From: Chitinophagaceae bacterium
GTDB lineage: Bacteria > Bacteroidota > Bacteroidia > Chitinophagales > Chitinophagaceae
DNA length: 6,707 nt
Direction: 5' to 3'
Assembly (NCBI GenBank): GCA_016741945.1
Contig: JACVCQ010000141.1
Location: 1 to 6,707, forward strand
The translations under genes were made by a program, and so were the position numbers. The notes below the pieces were generated by a model that was not told the origin of the DNA, ran no database searches, and was given only the letters and a program-made list of their open reading frames with translations. Positions 1 through 6,707 of the stretch are shown here, one piece after another (position 1 is the stretch's first letter; the number at the start of each line of letters is the position of its first letter).

Positions 1-166
1 TTTTTACAGGTCTAATGCTCAGGTTATTATTAGTATTCAATATATTCACTCATTCAAACCTGTAGGTGGTGGTAAAATTATGGTGAATATCCAGTTGGAT
101 AGTTTTCAGCCGGTTCAGATTAGTCAGGAAAATGCAGGGGAGTTTAAAAAATGGGTGGGTCAGTAA
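1..166 (+). CDS. LytTR-family DNA-binding response regulator, C-terminal end (5' truncated by window)
   Basis: An open frame enters from the left edge (first whole codon at base 2) and ends at TAA 164-166, giving 54 residues. It starts FYRSNAQVIISIQYIHSFKP, continues with a GGGKIMVNIQL strand and ends ISQENAGEFKKWVGQ. This matches the end of the LytTR DNA-binding domain as seen in Bacteroidota LytR/AlgR-type response regulators: an F-R-x-(N/H)-R-x-(F/Y)-I-(V/I) strand, a glycine-containing turn, a V-x-(I/V)-S-R strand and a final FKxWL helix. Such proteins usually carry an N-terminal receiver domain, are paired with a membrane histidine kinase, and bind promoter DNA as dimers; those parts lie outside the window. 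Two usually basic positions are changed here: the first strand has NAQ where NRQ or HRS is common, and the last has SQENA where SREKA is common. The gene converges on the susD-like gene and shares a terminator with it. Family assignment is by remembered pattern, not alignment. Confidence 0.82.
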   Translation, partial: FYRSNAQVIISIQYIHSFKPVGGGKIMVNIQLDSFQPVQISQENAGEFKKWVGQ

Positions 167-181
167 AAAAATATACTATCA

Positions 182-229
182 AAAACAAAAGAGGATGTCT
201 CAAATTTTTGAGACATCCTCTTTTGTTTT
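182..229. terminator. Bidirectional intrinsic terminator between convergent genes
   Basis: A perfect 23-bp inverted repeat (arms 182-204 and 207-229) is separated by only two bases, so a real RNA hairpin would open a few A-T pairs to form its loop. The GC-richer core GAGGATGTCTC / GAGACATCCTC is flanked by A-rich and T-rich outer parts, so either strand gives a stem followed by a U-rich tract. It begins 15 bases after the LytTR stop codon and lies 35 bases past the susD-like stop codon, the right place to end both transcripts. I infer rho-independent termination in both directions. Confidence 0.85.
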
Positions 230-234
230 ACTAT

Positions 235-253
235 TGGCCATAGTCTATGGCCA
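235..253. repeat. 19-bp palindrome next to the susD 3' end
   Basis: TGGCCATAG (235-243) and CTATGGCCA (245-253) are perfect inverted arms around one central T. The site sits 11 bases beyond the susD-like stop codon and 5 bases from the large terminator hairpin. As RNA it could form a 6-bp stem (TGGCCA/TGGCCA) with a 7-base loop, possibly protecting the susD 3' end; as DNA it could be a dimeric protein site. No function is shown by the sequence. Confidence 0.5.
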
Positions 254-264
254 TAATCTACAAG

Positions 265-1731
265 CTAATTCGCATCCCACCATAACCTTGTTGTTAAAGC
301 ACCCACATTCGGTGTCTTATTGTTTCTGGTTTTTTCACTAGAAGGATAATCCAGTCTTCTGATGGGAGAAGTAAGTATAGCACCCACCGGTAATTTGAAA
401 CCAGTATATGCATAATTAAATCTTCTAGCATCATCAAAAGTTACCGGAGAAAGGAATAAGGCTTTGTATTTTTCTTCCAAAATTCTAGCTTGAGTCAATG
501 CGCCACTTCCTACTCCAACAGTAGCCCTTGCCAAATAAGCATCCCGATCGGTGGTACTCACACCAATCTTGTTCATATTGGCTCTAATACCTTCCAAATA
601 GGCTGTATAAGCTCTGGTAGGATTAGCAGCTCTTAAAGCAGCTTCTGCCTCAATGAATTTTACTTCTTCATACGTACTTACAAAAAGTGGAGAAGCATCA
701 CCACTATAATAACCGGCTAATACAAGATAACACTCATCATTGGTGGTTCCTGTACCCACACGACCCACACCATTACGTGTTCCTCTGTAATCATTTAAAC
801 GGGTGAGATTGGTAATTCTAGGTAAACGTGGATCCTGAGAGGCGGTATTGGCGTTCATGGAATTATTGATGAACTGCGTACTCAACCAACCATCTAATAC
901 CAGTCCGGCCTGATTTCTGGCAACCTGTGCCCATGGATTACGTAAAGTGAAAATTGTTATCCTTGATTCCATGTTATTATTGGTATACGCACTGTCTACA
1001 GCCGATAAAACAGCAGTGGCACTATATCCGGTAGTCTTGGATAATTGCTGTAATAATCTCGCTTTAATTGCATAGGCAGTTCGAATCCACCAGATTCTGT
1101 TAGTGGTATTCCAGGCAGTAGCACTTGCAGCAGTGTTGCCATGCATAAAGTCTGCAGCCGGCGTTACACTAACGGTAGGTGTTTTGCGTAGCTCGGCAAT
1201 GCCTTCATCCAATAATGTGATACACTGCGTATGTAACTGTTGTGCATCATCAAATTTTGGCGTCAGATTATCTCCTTTGAAAGCTTCAGAAAATGGAACA
1301 TCCCCCCATAAGTTGGTTGTTAAACTGAGGTTGATGGCCATCATCACTTTGGCCATTCCCAAATGTGCAGAGCTATTCAATTTAATAGACAGCTCCTGTA
1401 AATCATAAAGATCTGTCATGTTATCATATAAACTTCTCCAAAGTGTACTATAATCTACACGATCATAAATATCTGTTGGACTCGATGCATTGGGTGAAGC
1501 AAAGTATTGTACATAATAATTGGGCCCCGCATTCGCAACGCGAAATACATTGAGTCCTGTATTTAAAGTAGTAGCTGCTAACAAACCATTGATAGGTGCT
1601 TCTGTAGGCCTGTTCGGGTCATTATTGATGTCTAAATATTTCTTACAACTACTGCCGATGATTGTTACTGCCAGTAACAAACAGCAGAGAAGTTGATGAG
1701 GGTTGATACTATATTTTTTCATGGTCTTCAT
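265..1731 (-). CDS. SusD-like outer-membrane nutrient-binding lipoprotein
   Basis: This 488-residue protein is a surface lipoprotein of the SusD/RagB superfamily, most like the SusD-like_2 group. It should bind substrate and act as the lid on the SusC-like barrel encoded just upstream. Residues 14-28 form a hydrophobic signal segment (LLCCLLLAVTIIGSS) followed by Cys29, the probable lipidation site, then KKYLDINNDPNRPTEAP, a typical mature start with the ND-PN motif. NLWGDVPFSEAF lies in the helical TPR-like scaffold. The C-terminus has the group's pattern: LDYPSSE, then N-rich NNKTPN, then TRLWWD close to the end. Length is normal for the group. The start at 1729-1731 lies 9 bp beyond the susC stop; Met4 (1720-1722) is an equally possible start and would leave the signal peptide intact. 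No Shine-Dalgarno sequence is visible, so translation is probably coupled to susC or uses the leaderless/AT-rich mode common in Bacteroidota. The ligand cannot be deduced. Confidence 0.95.
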   Translation of the reverse strand: MKTMKKYSINPHQLLCCLLLAVTIIGSSCKKYLDINNDPNRPTEAPINGLLAATTLNTGLNVFRVANAGPNYYVQYFASPNASSPTDIYDRVDYSTLWRSLYDNMTDLYDLQELSIKLNSSAHLGMAKVMMAINLSLTTNLWGDVPFSEAFKGDNLTPKFDDAQQLHTQCITLLDEGIAELRKTPTVSVTPAADFMHGNTAASATAWNTTNRIWWIRTAYAIKARLLQQLSKTTGYSATAVLSAVDSAYTNNNMESRITIFTLRNPWAQVARNQAGLVLDGWLSTQFINNSMNANTASQDPRLPRITNLTRLNDYRGTRNGVGRVGTGTTNDECYLVLAGYYSGDASPLFVSTYEEVKFIEAEAALRAANPTRAYTAYLEGIRANMNKIGVSTTDRDAYLARATVGVGSGALTQARILEEKYKALFLSPVTFDDARRFNYAYTGFKLPVGAILTSPIRRLDYPSSEKTRNNKTPNVGALTTRLWWDAN

Positions 1732-1740
1732 GTTTGGGTG

Positions 1741-4700
1741 TTAGAAATTAACATTCAGTGTCAGGAAATAACTGCGTACACCGGGATAAGTAAATCCGGC
1801 AAAACCATCCGCATTACTGTCTGCACTTGTTGAACTGTTTTCAGGATCAAAACCTGAAAATTTGGTCCACAACAAAAGATTGTTTCCGGTTAATGTAACA
1901 GAAGCATCTTTGATGAAGTTTTGTTTTTTGAAAAGCTTAGCAGGTAAACCATAAGATAAACTCAACGTACGTAAGCGAGTCCATCCCGCATCTTCCACAA
2001 AGTTTTCAGTCACCCCTCTGTGAATATTTCTATAAAAACCATCACCATAGTTTCTTCCATCAGGCCCAACCTGTTGTCCTAACCAAACAGTTTGTGTATT
2101 GGCAGCACCACCTGCTACCACACCGGGGAATACACGAGTACTATTACGATCTTCTGTGTACTTAGCAATACCAAAAGCACTCATGAAATTGCCCAACTGA
2201 TTGAATCGTTGAAAACCACTTCTGATGTCAAACAATACAGAGAGTGTGATATTTTTATAGGTGAAACTGTTATTGATACCCCAAATAGCGCGCGGTTGTG
2301 AATTACCTATTAAACGTTGATTGGTTACATCACGAATAGGGAAACCAGCACCGGTACCGGTAGTAGCAATTAACATCGGAAGATCTCTACGAAGTGTGAT
2401 CCTGTCATCCGGAGCAGATCCATAAAAACGCTGATACGTGATACCATATAAACCCCCTACCGGCTGACCTACCACCCAACGTTGTGTAGCACCACTATTA
2501 AGATAACCAAACTGACTACCAATCACAATATCTGTTAAACCAGGTGCCAGACTAATTACTTTATTACGATTGCTGGTGAAGTTCACACTCGCATCCCAGG
2601 TAAAATTGTTCGTCTTAACAGGTGTACCATTCACTACCAATTCAATACCCTTGTTCTCAATCTCACCGGAGTTTAGAATGAAAGAATTGAATCCGGTTGA
2701 GTTAGGAACCAACACGGGGTTTACTACATCCTTACTATTGATCTTATAATAACTAATATCAAAACCTACGCGATTATTTAGAAACTGCATTTCAAGACCT
2801 ACTTCACGGTTATCTGTAAACTCAGGTCTAAGTTCAGTAGCACCTCTTACATCATCTCTGGTCCAACCAATGACATTATTTACAGGTTGTCCAAATGCAT
2901 TGTTGTAATAAGTGTTGGTGAGATAAGGTGTTACCGGAGCAATACCAATCTTTGCAAATGATGCACGTAGTTTACCATAAGAAATCCAAGAGGGCAATTC
3001 AAAATGCTGACTGAATACATAACTCAAACTAGCACTCGGATAAAAGAAACTTTGGTTACCACTGGCAACAGAACTTGCCCAGTCATTACGTCCGGTTACG
3101 GATAGGTATACAAAATTTCGATAGCTCAAAGTAGCATCTCCAAAAATACCCATGGTTCTGAGTGCTGTTTGGCGACTGTTTTGTGTTACGAATTTTGCAT
3201 TGTTGAGAGAGAGTAGTGTTGGCACATCTAATTCACGACCCTCAGTTTGCTGAAAATTATACGTTTGGTCTACAAGATCATGGCCCGCTCTAACCGTTAA
3301 ACCAAAATGATCACTCAAATTGAATTTACCGGTCATCAATAAATTACTGTTCAGAATTTTATTTAGGATACGATATTCTCCAACAAATCCCAAAGCATTG
3401 TCAGCAAAATTGATAACACCGGTACGGGGTACTTGCGCAGGCGCAGTAGCCCTTCTGCTGTCTGATGTGAAATCATAACCTACTCGATAACTAATGTCTA
3501 ACCAGCTAATGGGAGCATAGTTGATGGCTACATTGGAAATTACACGATCTACTTTATCCTTGAATAGGTTGTAATAAGAACCGAAGATTGGGTTGTTATT
3601 GCCATAAGTTTTATGGGTGCCATCAGCGTTTTTATAATCACGAACATCCCATCTTGGACTCCAGTAAGTAAGACCTTCATTAAAACGATCGGCATTGTAG
3701 CGCAGGCCACCGCTACTGATATAGTTTACGGATGGATTGAGTTTTAATTTATCACTGAGCTTCAATGTAGCATTCAGGCGCGCATTGAAATTGGAGTAGT
3801 CTGTATTCGGTAAAACACCTTTGTGTTTGAAATAGCCGAAAGAAGAGTTGATCAATGCTTTTTCGGTTCCACCACTGATGTTTACTGTGTTGCGGTATTG
3901 ATAACCTCTTTCATAGGCTCGAGCATAATGATTGAACAGTTGATCAGGGTGGGTAGGATCGGCTGATTTACCGGCTGCTACGGTTGGACCAAATGATGGG
4001 AAGAAATCATTTCTGTTATAAGTGTTATTGTATCCTTGTGTATACGTGGTTTGTACATCCGGAAACTTATTGACTTCTTCCGTACCTACGGTAGCTGTAT
4101 AACTCACACGCATTTTACCGGTCTTGGCACTCTTAGTGGTAATTACGATTACACCATTACTGCCTCTGAAACCGTAGAGTGCTGTTGCAGCACCACCCCT
4201 TAAAATAGAAAGTCTTTCAATGTCATCGGGATTCAAATCAGAGATCCTGTTACTCATGCCTCTCAAAGCGGCATTGCCTCCTTCTACAACCGTACTATTA
4301 TCAACGATTACACCATCAATGACAAATAAAGGTTGGTTGCTACCTAATGAGCTCTTAGGTCCGCGAATCACAATGCGCGCACCCTGACCCGGACCACCAC
4401 CAGTTGAGTTGATCTGCACACCGGCAACTCGTCCTTGGATGGCATTGATCAGGTTGGGCTGCTTACTTTCCAACAGGTCTTTATTACTGATCTCAGTAGC
4501 AGCATAACCCAATGCTTTTTTCTGTTGTTTTACACCAAAAGCGGTTACCACTACTTCACTCATGGCCGTACCATTGCGTAAAGAGATTGAGAGATTGTTG
4601 TCGGTACCCACTTCTACCTCTCTGTCTTCATAACCAATGGCTTTAACTTGTAAGGCTACTTTTCCGGAAGGAATAGCAAGTGTAAATGCGCCATCTTCAT

Positions 4701-4866
4701 TGGCATTGGCTCCTGTTTTGGTGCCTTTGATGAGAATGCTGGCATAAGGAATAGGCTGTCCTTTTGCATCTGCAACTTTACCTGTGATTGTGCGGTTTTG
4801 TGCAATACTGAGTGTGCTACATAATAACAAACACCAGCACCACAAGTGCGGTAACATTTTTTTCAT
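1741..4866 (-). CDS. SusC/RagA-family TonB-linked outer-membrane transporter
   Basis: This complete 1041-residue protein is a TonB-dependent beta-barrel that should import the ligand captured by the SusD-like partner, using energy from TonB-ExbBD. Order of parts: signal peptide 1-22 (likely cleavage SIA|Q); a carboxypeptidase-D regulatory-like beta-sandwich at about 27-97 (ITGKVADAKGQPIPYASI ... GYEDREVEV); a TonB-box-like stretch EVVVTAFG at 104-111; the plug at about 118-245, with the SusC/RagA signature GSNQPLFVIDGVIVDN (175-190) and DIERLSILRGGAATALYG (215-232) followed by NGVIVITTK; then the barrel, ending YFLTLNVNF with the terminal Phe expected for outer-membrane insertion. There is no STN domain, so signalling to an anti-sigma factor is unlikely. 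It is the first gene of a two-gene operon with susD (9-bp gap). The ATG at 4864-4866 is supported by the MKKM signal-peptide start; Met4 is an alternative. Length and domain order are normal. The substrate is unknown. Confidence 0.97.
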   Translation of the reverse strand: MKKMLPHLWCWCLLLCSTLSIAQNRTITGKVADAKGQPIPYASILIKGTKTGANANEDGAFTLAIPSGKVALQVKAIGYEDREVEVGTDNNLSISLRNGTAMSEVVVTAFGVKQQKKALGYAATEISNKDLLESKQPNLINAIQGRVAGVQINSTGGGPGQGARIVIRGPKSSLGSNQPLFVIDGVIVDNSTVVEGGNAALRGMSNRISDLNPDDIERLSILRGGAATALYGFRGSNGVIVITTKSAKTGKMRVSYTATVGTEEVNKFPDVQTTYTQGYNNTYNRNDFFPSFGPTVAAGKSADPTHPDQLFNHYARAYERGYQYRNTVNISGGTEKALINSSFGYFKHKGVLPNTDYSNFNARLNATLKLSDKLKLNPSVNYISSGGLRYNADRFNEGLTYWSPRWDVRDYKNADGTHKTYGNNNPIFGSYYNLFKDKVDRVISNVAINYAPISWLDISYRVGYDFTSDSRRATAPAQVPRTGVINFADNALGFVGEYRILNKILNSNLLMTGKFNLSDHFGLTVRAGHDLVDQTYNFQQTEGRELDVPTLLSLNNAKFVTQNSRQTALRTMGIFGDATLSYRNFVYLSVTGRNDWASSVASGNQSFFYPSASLSYVFSQHFELPSWISYGKLRASFAKIGIAPVTPYLTNTYYNNAFGQPVNNVIGWTRDDVRGATELRPEFTDNREVGLEMQFLNNRVGFDISYYKINSKDVVNPVLVPNSTGFNSFILNSGEIENKGIELVVNGTPVKTNNFTWDASVNFTSNRNKVISLAPGLTDIVIGSQFGYLNSGATQRWVVGQPVGGLYGITYQRFYGSAPDDRITLRRDLPMLIATTGTGAGFPIRDVTNQRLIGNSQPRAIWGINNSFTYKNITLSVLFDIRSGFQRFNQLGNFMSAFGIAKYTEDRNSTRVFPGVVAGGAANTQTVWLGQQVGPDGRNYGDGFYRNIHRGVTENFVEDAGWTRLRTLSLSYGLPAKLFKKQNFIKDASVTLTGNNLLLWTKFSGFDPENSSTSADSNADGFAGFTYPGVRSYFLTLNVNF

Positions 4867-4896
4867 AATTGTCAGTTTAGGTATTAGATAGGGTAG

Positions 4897-4904
4897 AAAA
4901 GATA
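4897..4904 (-). promoter_or_regulatory. Candidate -7 element for the susC-susD operon
   Basis: Read on the minus strand this is TATCTTTT, one base off the Bacteroidota -7 consensus TAnnTTTG. It would place transcription start about 25 bases before the susC ATG. I see no good TTTG -33 partner at the usual distance, so this is a weak call from motif matching only. Confidence 0.3.
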
Positions 4905-4970
4905 CAAAAAACAGTTTAAAAGTGATTTATACCCGAATAAATTGATCAACCAGTCGAAGTTTGAAAAGTG

Positions 4971-4984
4971 TAAATAATTATTTA
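4971..4984. repeat. 14-bp perfect AT palindrome
   Basis: TAAATAATTATTTA is its own reverse complement. It lies about 105 bases upstream of the susC start and about 270 upstream of the methyltransferase start. It could be a site for a dimeric regulator of the susC promoter, but all-AT palindromes also arise by chance in AT-rich DNA. Confidence 0.3.
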
Positions 4985-5219
4985 TATAAAAAGTTATGTA
5001 TATCAAAATCAATGACTTATTCGGCTTATTGCCGCTTTTCGATCAAAAAATCTCTACAGGATTGCAGCGATAAAATAGTGGAAAGGAGAATAATCAAACC
5101 GGGTATATGAAGCTGTTTTCATTAGAAATTGACAGTAAACTCAATTTTTATATGAGTAGAAGGCGGTATTCTGATTAATTCAAGCATGAGAATTGAACAA
5201 GCTCATTGATGAATATTTT

Positions 5220-5227
5220 TTTCTTTG
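5220..5227 (+). promoter_or_regulatory. Candidate -7 element for the methyltransferase gene
   Basis: TTTCTTTG differs at one base from the Bacteroidota -7 consensus TAnnTTTG and would give a leader of about 20-25 bases before the ATG at 5256. The nearest upstream TTG (5193-5195) is several bases farther away than the usual -33 spacing, so support is weak. Confidence 0.3.
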
Positions 5228-5255
5228 TTCATCGACTTTTATATTGAACTTCTAA

Positions 5256-6098
5256 ATGCCTGATTTGAAGCAGAAAGAGCCGTTAAAGATTTTTACACAT
5301 CAGTATCCGAAATGGTTGTTCAACCACCCACAATGGATACTTATTATTTATCTGTCTAATTATTTAACACAACTTCGAAAATGGCATATTGCAAAACGGC
5401 TAAAGAAATTATTAGCAAGAAAAACTGACTCATTTTCGCTACTTGATGTTGGGTGTGGCGAAGGTCAATTTCTTTTTCCTTACGCCGCAGTATATACAAA
5501 AAGCTTTTTTAAAGGATTGGATCGAGCAGAAAGCAATGTTTCATTTTGTAAACAATATGCAAAAGTGCAGCAGTATGCACATGTTGATTTTGAGCAAATA
5601 GGAATCGAATCTTTTCATGAATCAGACAAGTACGATATTTCCTTATGCTTATCTGTTTTACCCTATTGTATTAATGATAATATAGCATTGGCTCAATTGT
5701 ATAAATCTATGAAGACAGGCGGAGAGCTTTTATTGTATGTGCCGGTAAATAATACCATACTATTGCCTTTTTATAAACGTATTATTAGCCAATATGATAA
5801 CTATGAAAGCCTTCAGAAAAATCAAAAAACATATACCGAGTTAAGTATAAAAGCACTGTTGACCCAAAATCATTTTACGATCACTGAAACAAAGTACACA
5901 TATGGCTTTTGGGGTAAGTTGAGTAATGAGTTATTGAACAGTCATTTTATTCTTTTTAATGCATATGTTCTACCACTGAAAATAATTGTATTGATTTCTT
6001 TTATCATCTTGTATCCACTGATACTGTTGTGTATGATACTTGACTTTCTGTTACCCGTTGTATCAGGAAATGGAATCATGATTGTTGCCAAAAAATAA
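5256..6098 (+). CDS. Class I SAM-dependent methyltransferase with hydrophobic C-terminal segment
   Basis: This 280-residue protein should transfer a methyl group from S-adenosylmethionine; its acceptor is unknown. Motif I is LLDVGCGEG (62-70), the SAM-binding glycine loop. The acidic end of strand 2 is GLD (Asp89), the motif III acid is probably Asp111 (HVDFEQ), motif IV is YDISLCLSVLPY (126-137), and the post-motif strand is MKTGGELLLYVP (152-163), all in the usual order for the Methyltransf_11/25-type Rossmann fold. Residues 242-268 are almost wholly hydrophobic (LKIIVLISFIILYPLILLCM and on) and could span or dip into the membrane; the protein then ends NGIMIVAKK, which resembles the last strand of the fold. 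There is no signal peptide, so the catalytic part should be cytoplasmic. The basic N-terminal 60 residues (RKWHIAKRLKKLLARK) fit membrane-surface contact. The ATG has no Shine-Dalgarno sequence. It may act on a lipid or membrane-linked substrate; this is inferred only from the hydrophobic segment. It is divergent from susC and 78 bp before the DUF1080 gene. Confidence 0.88.
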   Translation: MPDLKQKEPLKIFTHQYPKWLFNHPQWILIIYLSNYLTQLRKWHIAKRLKKLLARKTDSFSLLDVGCGEGQFLFPYAAVYTKSFFKGLDRAESNVSFCKQYAKVQQYAHVDFEQIGIESFHESDKYDISLCLSVLPYCINDNIALAQLYKSMKTGGELLLYVPVNNTILLPFYKRIISQYDNYESLQKNQKTYTELSIKALLTQNHFTITETKYTYGFWGKLSNELLNSHFILFNAYVLPLKIIVLISFIILYPLILLCMILDFLLPVVSGNGIMIVAKK

Positions 6099-6176
6099 TG
6101 AATGCAGGCTGTATACACCGCTTTTTAAAAAAGATAAAACGATACTTTCTTATCTTCAATATTCAAATTACGATCT

Positions 6177-6707
6177 ATGAAATTATATACCAACCGTGCT
6201 TTGCTATTTGTGATAGCAGCAGTTGCTTTTACCATTGTTAGTGCTTTTTCCGTTAGAGAAAAAAATATGGCGGATAATGATGTTATTGGAAGATGGGATC
6301 TCACTGTAAACATGGGAGATCGGGTAGCACCGTCTTGGCTAGAGATCAAATTATCTGGGATTAAAACCCTGGTAGGGCAATTTGTAGCAGATGGAGGTAG
6401 TGCAAGACCCATTGCAGAAGTACATGTGCAGGAAGGGAAAATTCATTTTTCCATTCCACCACAATGGGATCGTACCGATAAAGCAATGGTACTGGAAGCC
6501 ACACTTCAAAATGACCAACTCAAAGGAACCATTCAGGCAAGTAATGGTAAGACCTATACATTTACAGGAGAAAGAGCTCCTTTGCTGAAGCGAACAACAC
6601 CCGTAGTTTGGGGAGCACCTATCCAGCTGTTAAATAATAATGATCTGAGCGGCTGGCACGGACAGGGCAAGAATAACCAATGGCAAAATATCAATGGCGT
6701 ATTAACC
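6177..6707 (+). CDS. Secreted DUF1080 (3-keto-disaccharide hydrolase-like) protein, 5' part, truncated by window end
   Basis: A frame opens at ATG 6177-6179 and stays open for 177 codons to the window edge. Residues 1-23 form a signal peptide (RALLFVIAAVAFTIVSA, likely cleavage after Ala23) with no lipobox Cys, so the product should be periplasmic or exported. Residues about 36-133 form a beta-rich leader domain (GRWDLTVNMGDRVAPSWLEI, then LVGQFVADGGSARPI, then FSIPPQW, ending GKTYTFTGERAP) with a loose lipocalin-like look. From about residue 148 the sequence PIQLLNNNDLSGWHG followed by WQNINGVL matches the start of the DUF1080 (PF06439) beta-jelly-roll domain, whose hallmark is LFNGKDLSGW ... 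W.v.dGvL. Members include enzymes acting on 3-keto-glycosides; many are annotated only as glycoside-hydrolase-16-like. The catalytic residues lie beyond the window. The 78-bp gap from the methyltransferase and an AT-rich leader suggest its own promoter, though readthrough is possible. Confidence 0.88.
   Translation, partial: MKLYTNRALLFVIAAVAFTIVSAFSVREKNMADNDVIGRWDLTVNMGDRVAPSWLEIKLSGIKTLVGQFVADGGSARPIAEVHVQEGKIHFSIPPQWDRTDKAMVLEATLQNDQLKGTIQASNGKTYTFTGERAPLLKRTTPVVWGAPIQLLNNNDLSGWHGQGKNNQWQNINGVLT

Larger units (their letters stand above)
4867..5255. promoter_or_regulatory. 389-bp AT-rich divergent intergenic region
   Basis: This gene-free stretch separates the divergent starts of the susC-like gene (minus) and the methyltransferase gene (plus) and must hold promoters for both. 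Visible small elements are a 14-bp perfect AT palindrome (4971-4984), an 8-bp palindrome TTGATCAA (4942-4949), a short CGGC/GCCG hairpin with a 5-base loop (5022-5034), and an inverted pair GATGAA/TTCATC (5208-5213 and 5228-5233) around the plus-strand promoter candidate. I found no convincing coding frame, tRNA, riboswitch or long repeat in it. Confidence 0.6.

Noticed and set aside
132..341. Plus-strand 69-codon open frame
   Set aside because: It overlaps the LytTR 3' end in another frame, reads straight through the terminator hairpin and into the antisense of susD; no family resemblance.
1103..1408. Plus-strand 101-codon open frame
   Set aside because: It is entirely antisense to the well-supported susD-like gene and its protein has low-complexity shadow composition.
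2092..2301. Plus-strand 69-codon open frame
   Set aside because: It is antisense within the barrel region of the susC-like gene, with no recognisable motif.
5022..5034. CGGC-TTATT-GCCG as a functional hairpin or small RNA
   Set aside because: A 4-bp stem without a U-tract is too short to separate from chance.
6119..6133. CTTTTT/AAAAAG inverted repeat after the methyltransferase gene as a terminator
   Set aside because: The stem is only A-T pairs apart from its end and has almost no loop, so it is too weak to call an intrinsic terminator.
6125..6412. Minus-strand 95-codon open frame
   Set aside because: It is antisense to the DUF1080 gene, whose signal peptide and domain motifs in the plus frame are clear.
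6391..6588. Plus-strand 65-codon open frame
   Set aside because: It lies in a different frame inside the DUF1080 coding region and lacks any recognisable motif.

Overview
The window looks like a chromosomal segment from a Bacteroidota bacterium, most likely of the Chitinophagaceae type. The reasons are a SusC/SusD outer-membrane pair, a LytTR-type regulator with the C-terminal form common in this phylum, a DUF1080 (3-keto-disaccharide hydrolase-like) secreted protein, AT-rich intergenic DNA, and starts without Shine-Dalgarno sequences. The exact genus cannot be told from the sequence alone.

Layout: (1) bases 1-166 hold the last 54 codons of a plus-strand LytTR DNA-binding protein. (2) Bases 182-229 are a perfect long inverted repeat that can end transcription from both sides, followed by a second small palindrome at 235-253. 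(3) Bases 265-4866, minus strand, are a two-gene operon, susC-like then susD-like, with 9 bp between them. (4) Bases 4867-5255 are a 389-bp AT-rich divergent intergenic region with candidate promoters for both sides. (5) Bases 5256-6098, plus strand, encode a class I SAM-dependent methyltransferase with a strongly hydrophobic C-terminal segment. (6) Bases 6177-6707, plus strand, are the 5' part of a secreted DUF1080 protein that runs off the right edge; it has no stop codon inside the window.

How they fit together: the SusC/SusD pair should form a lidded TonB-dependent importer at the outer membrane for an unidentified glycan, peptide or other oligomer. The DUF1080 protein is exported and belongs to a family linked to cleavage of (keto-)glycosides, so a shared role in carbohydrate use is possible but is only inferred from proximity; it is divergent from the pair and separated from it by the methyltransferase. 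No extracytoplasmic sigma/anti-sigma pair or hybrid two-component regulator lies next to the pair in this window, and the SusC-like protein lacks the N-terminal STN signalling domain. I see no mobile element, CRISPR array, tRNA or rRNA, and no clear sign of a novel multi-gene system.
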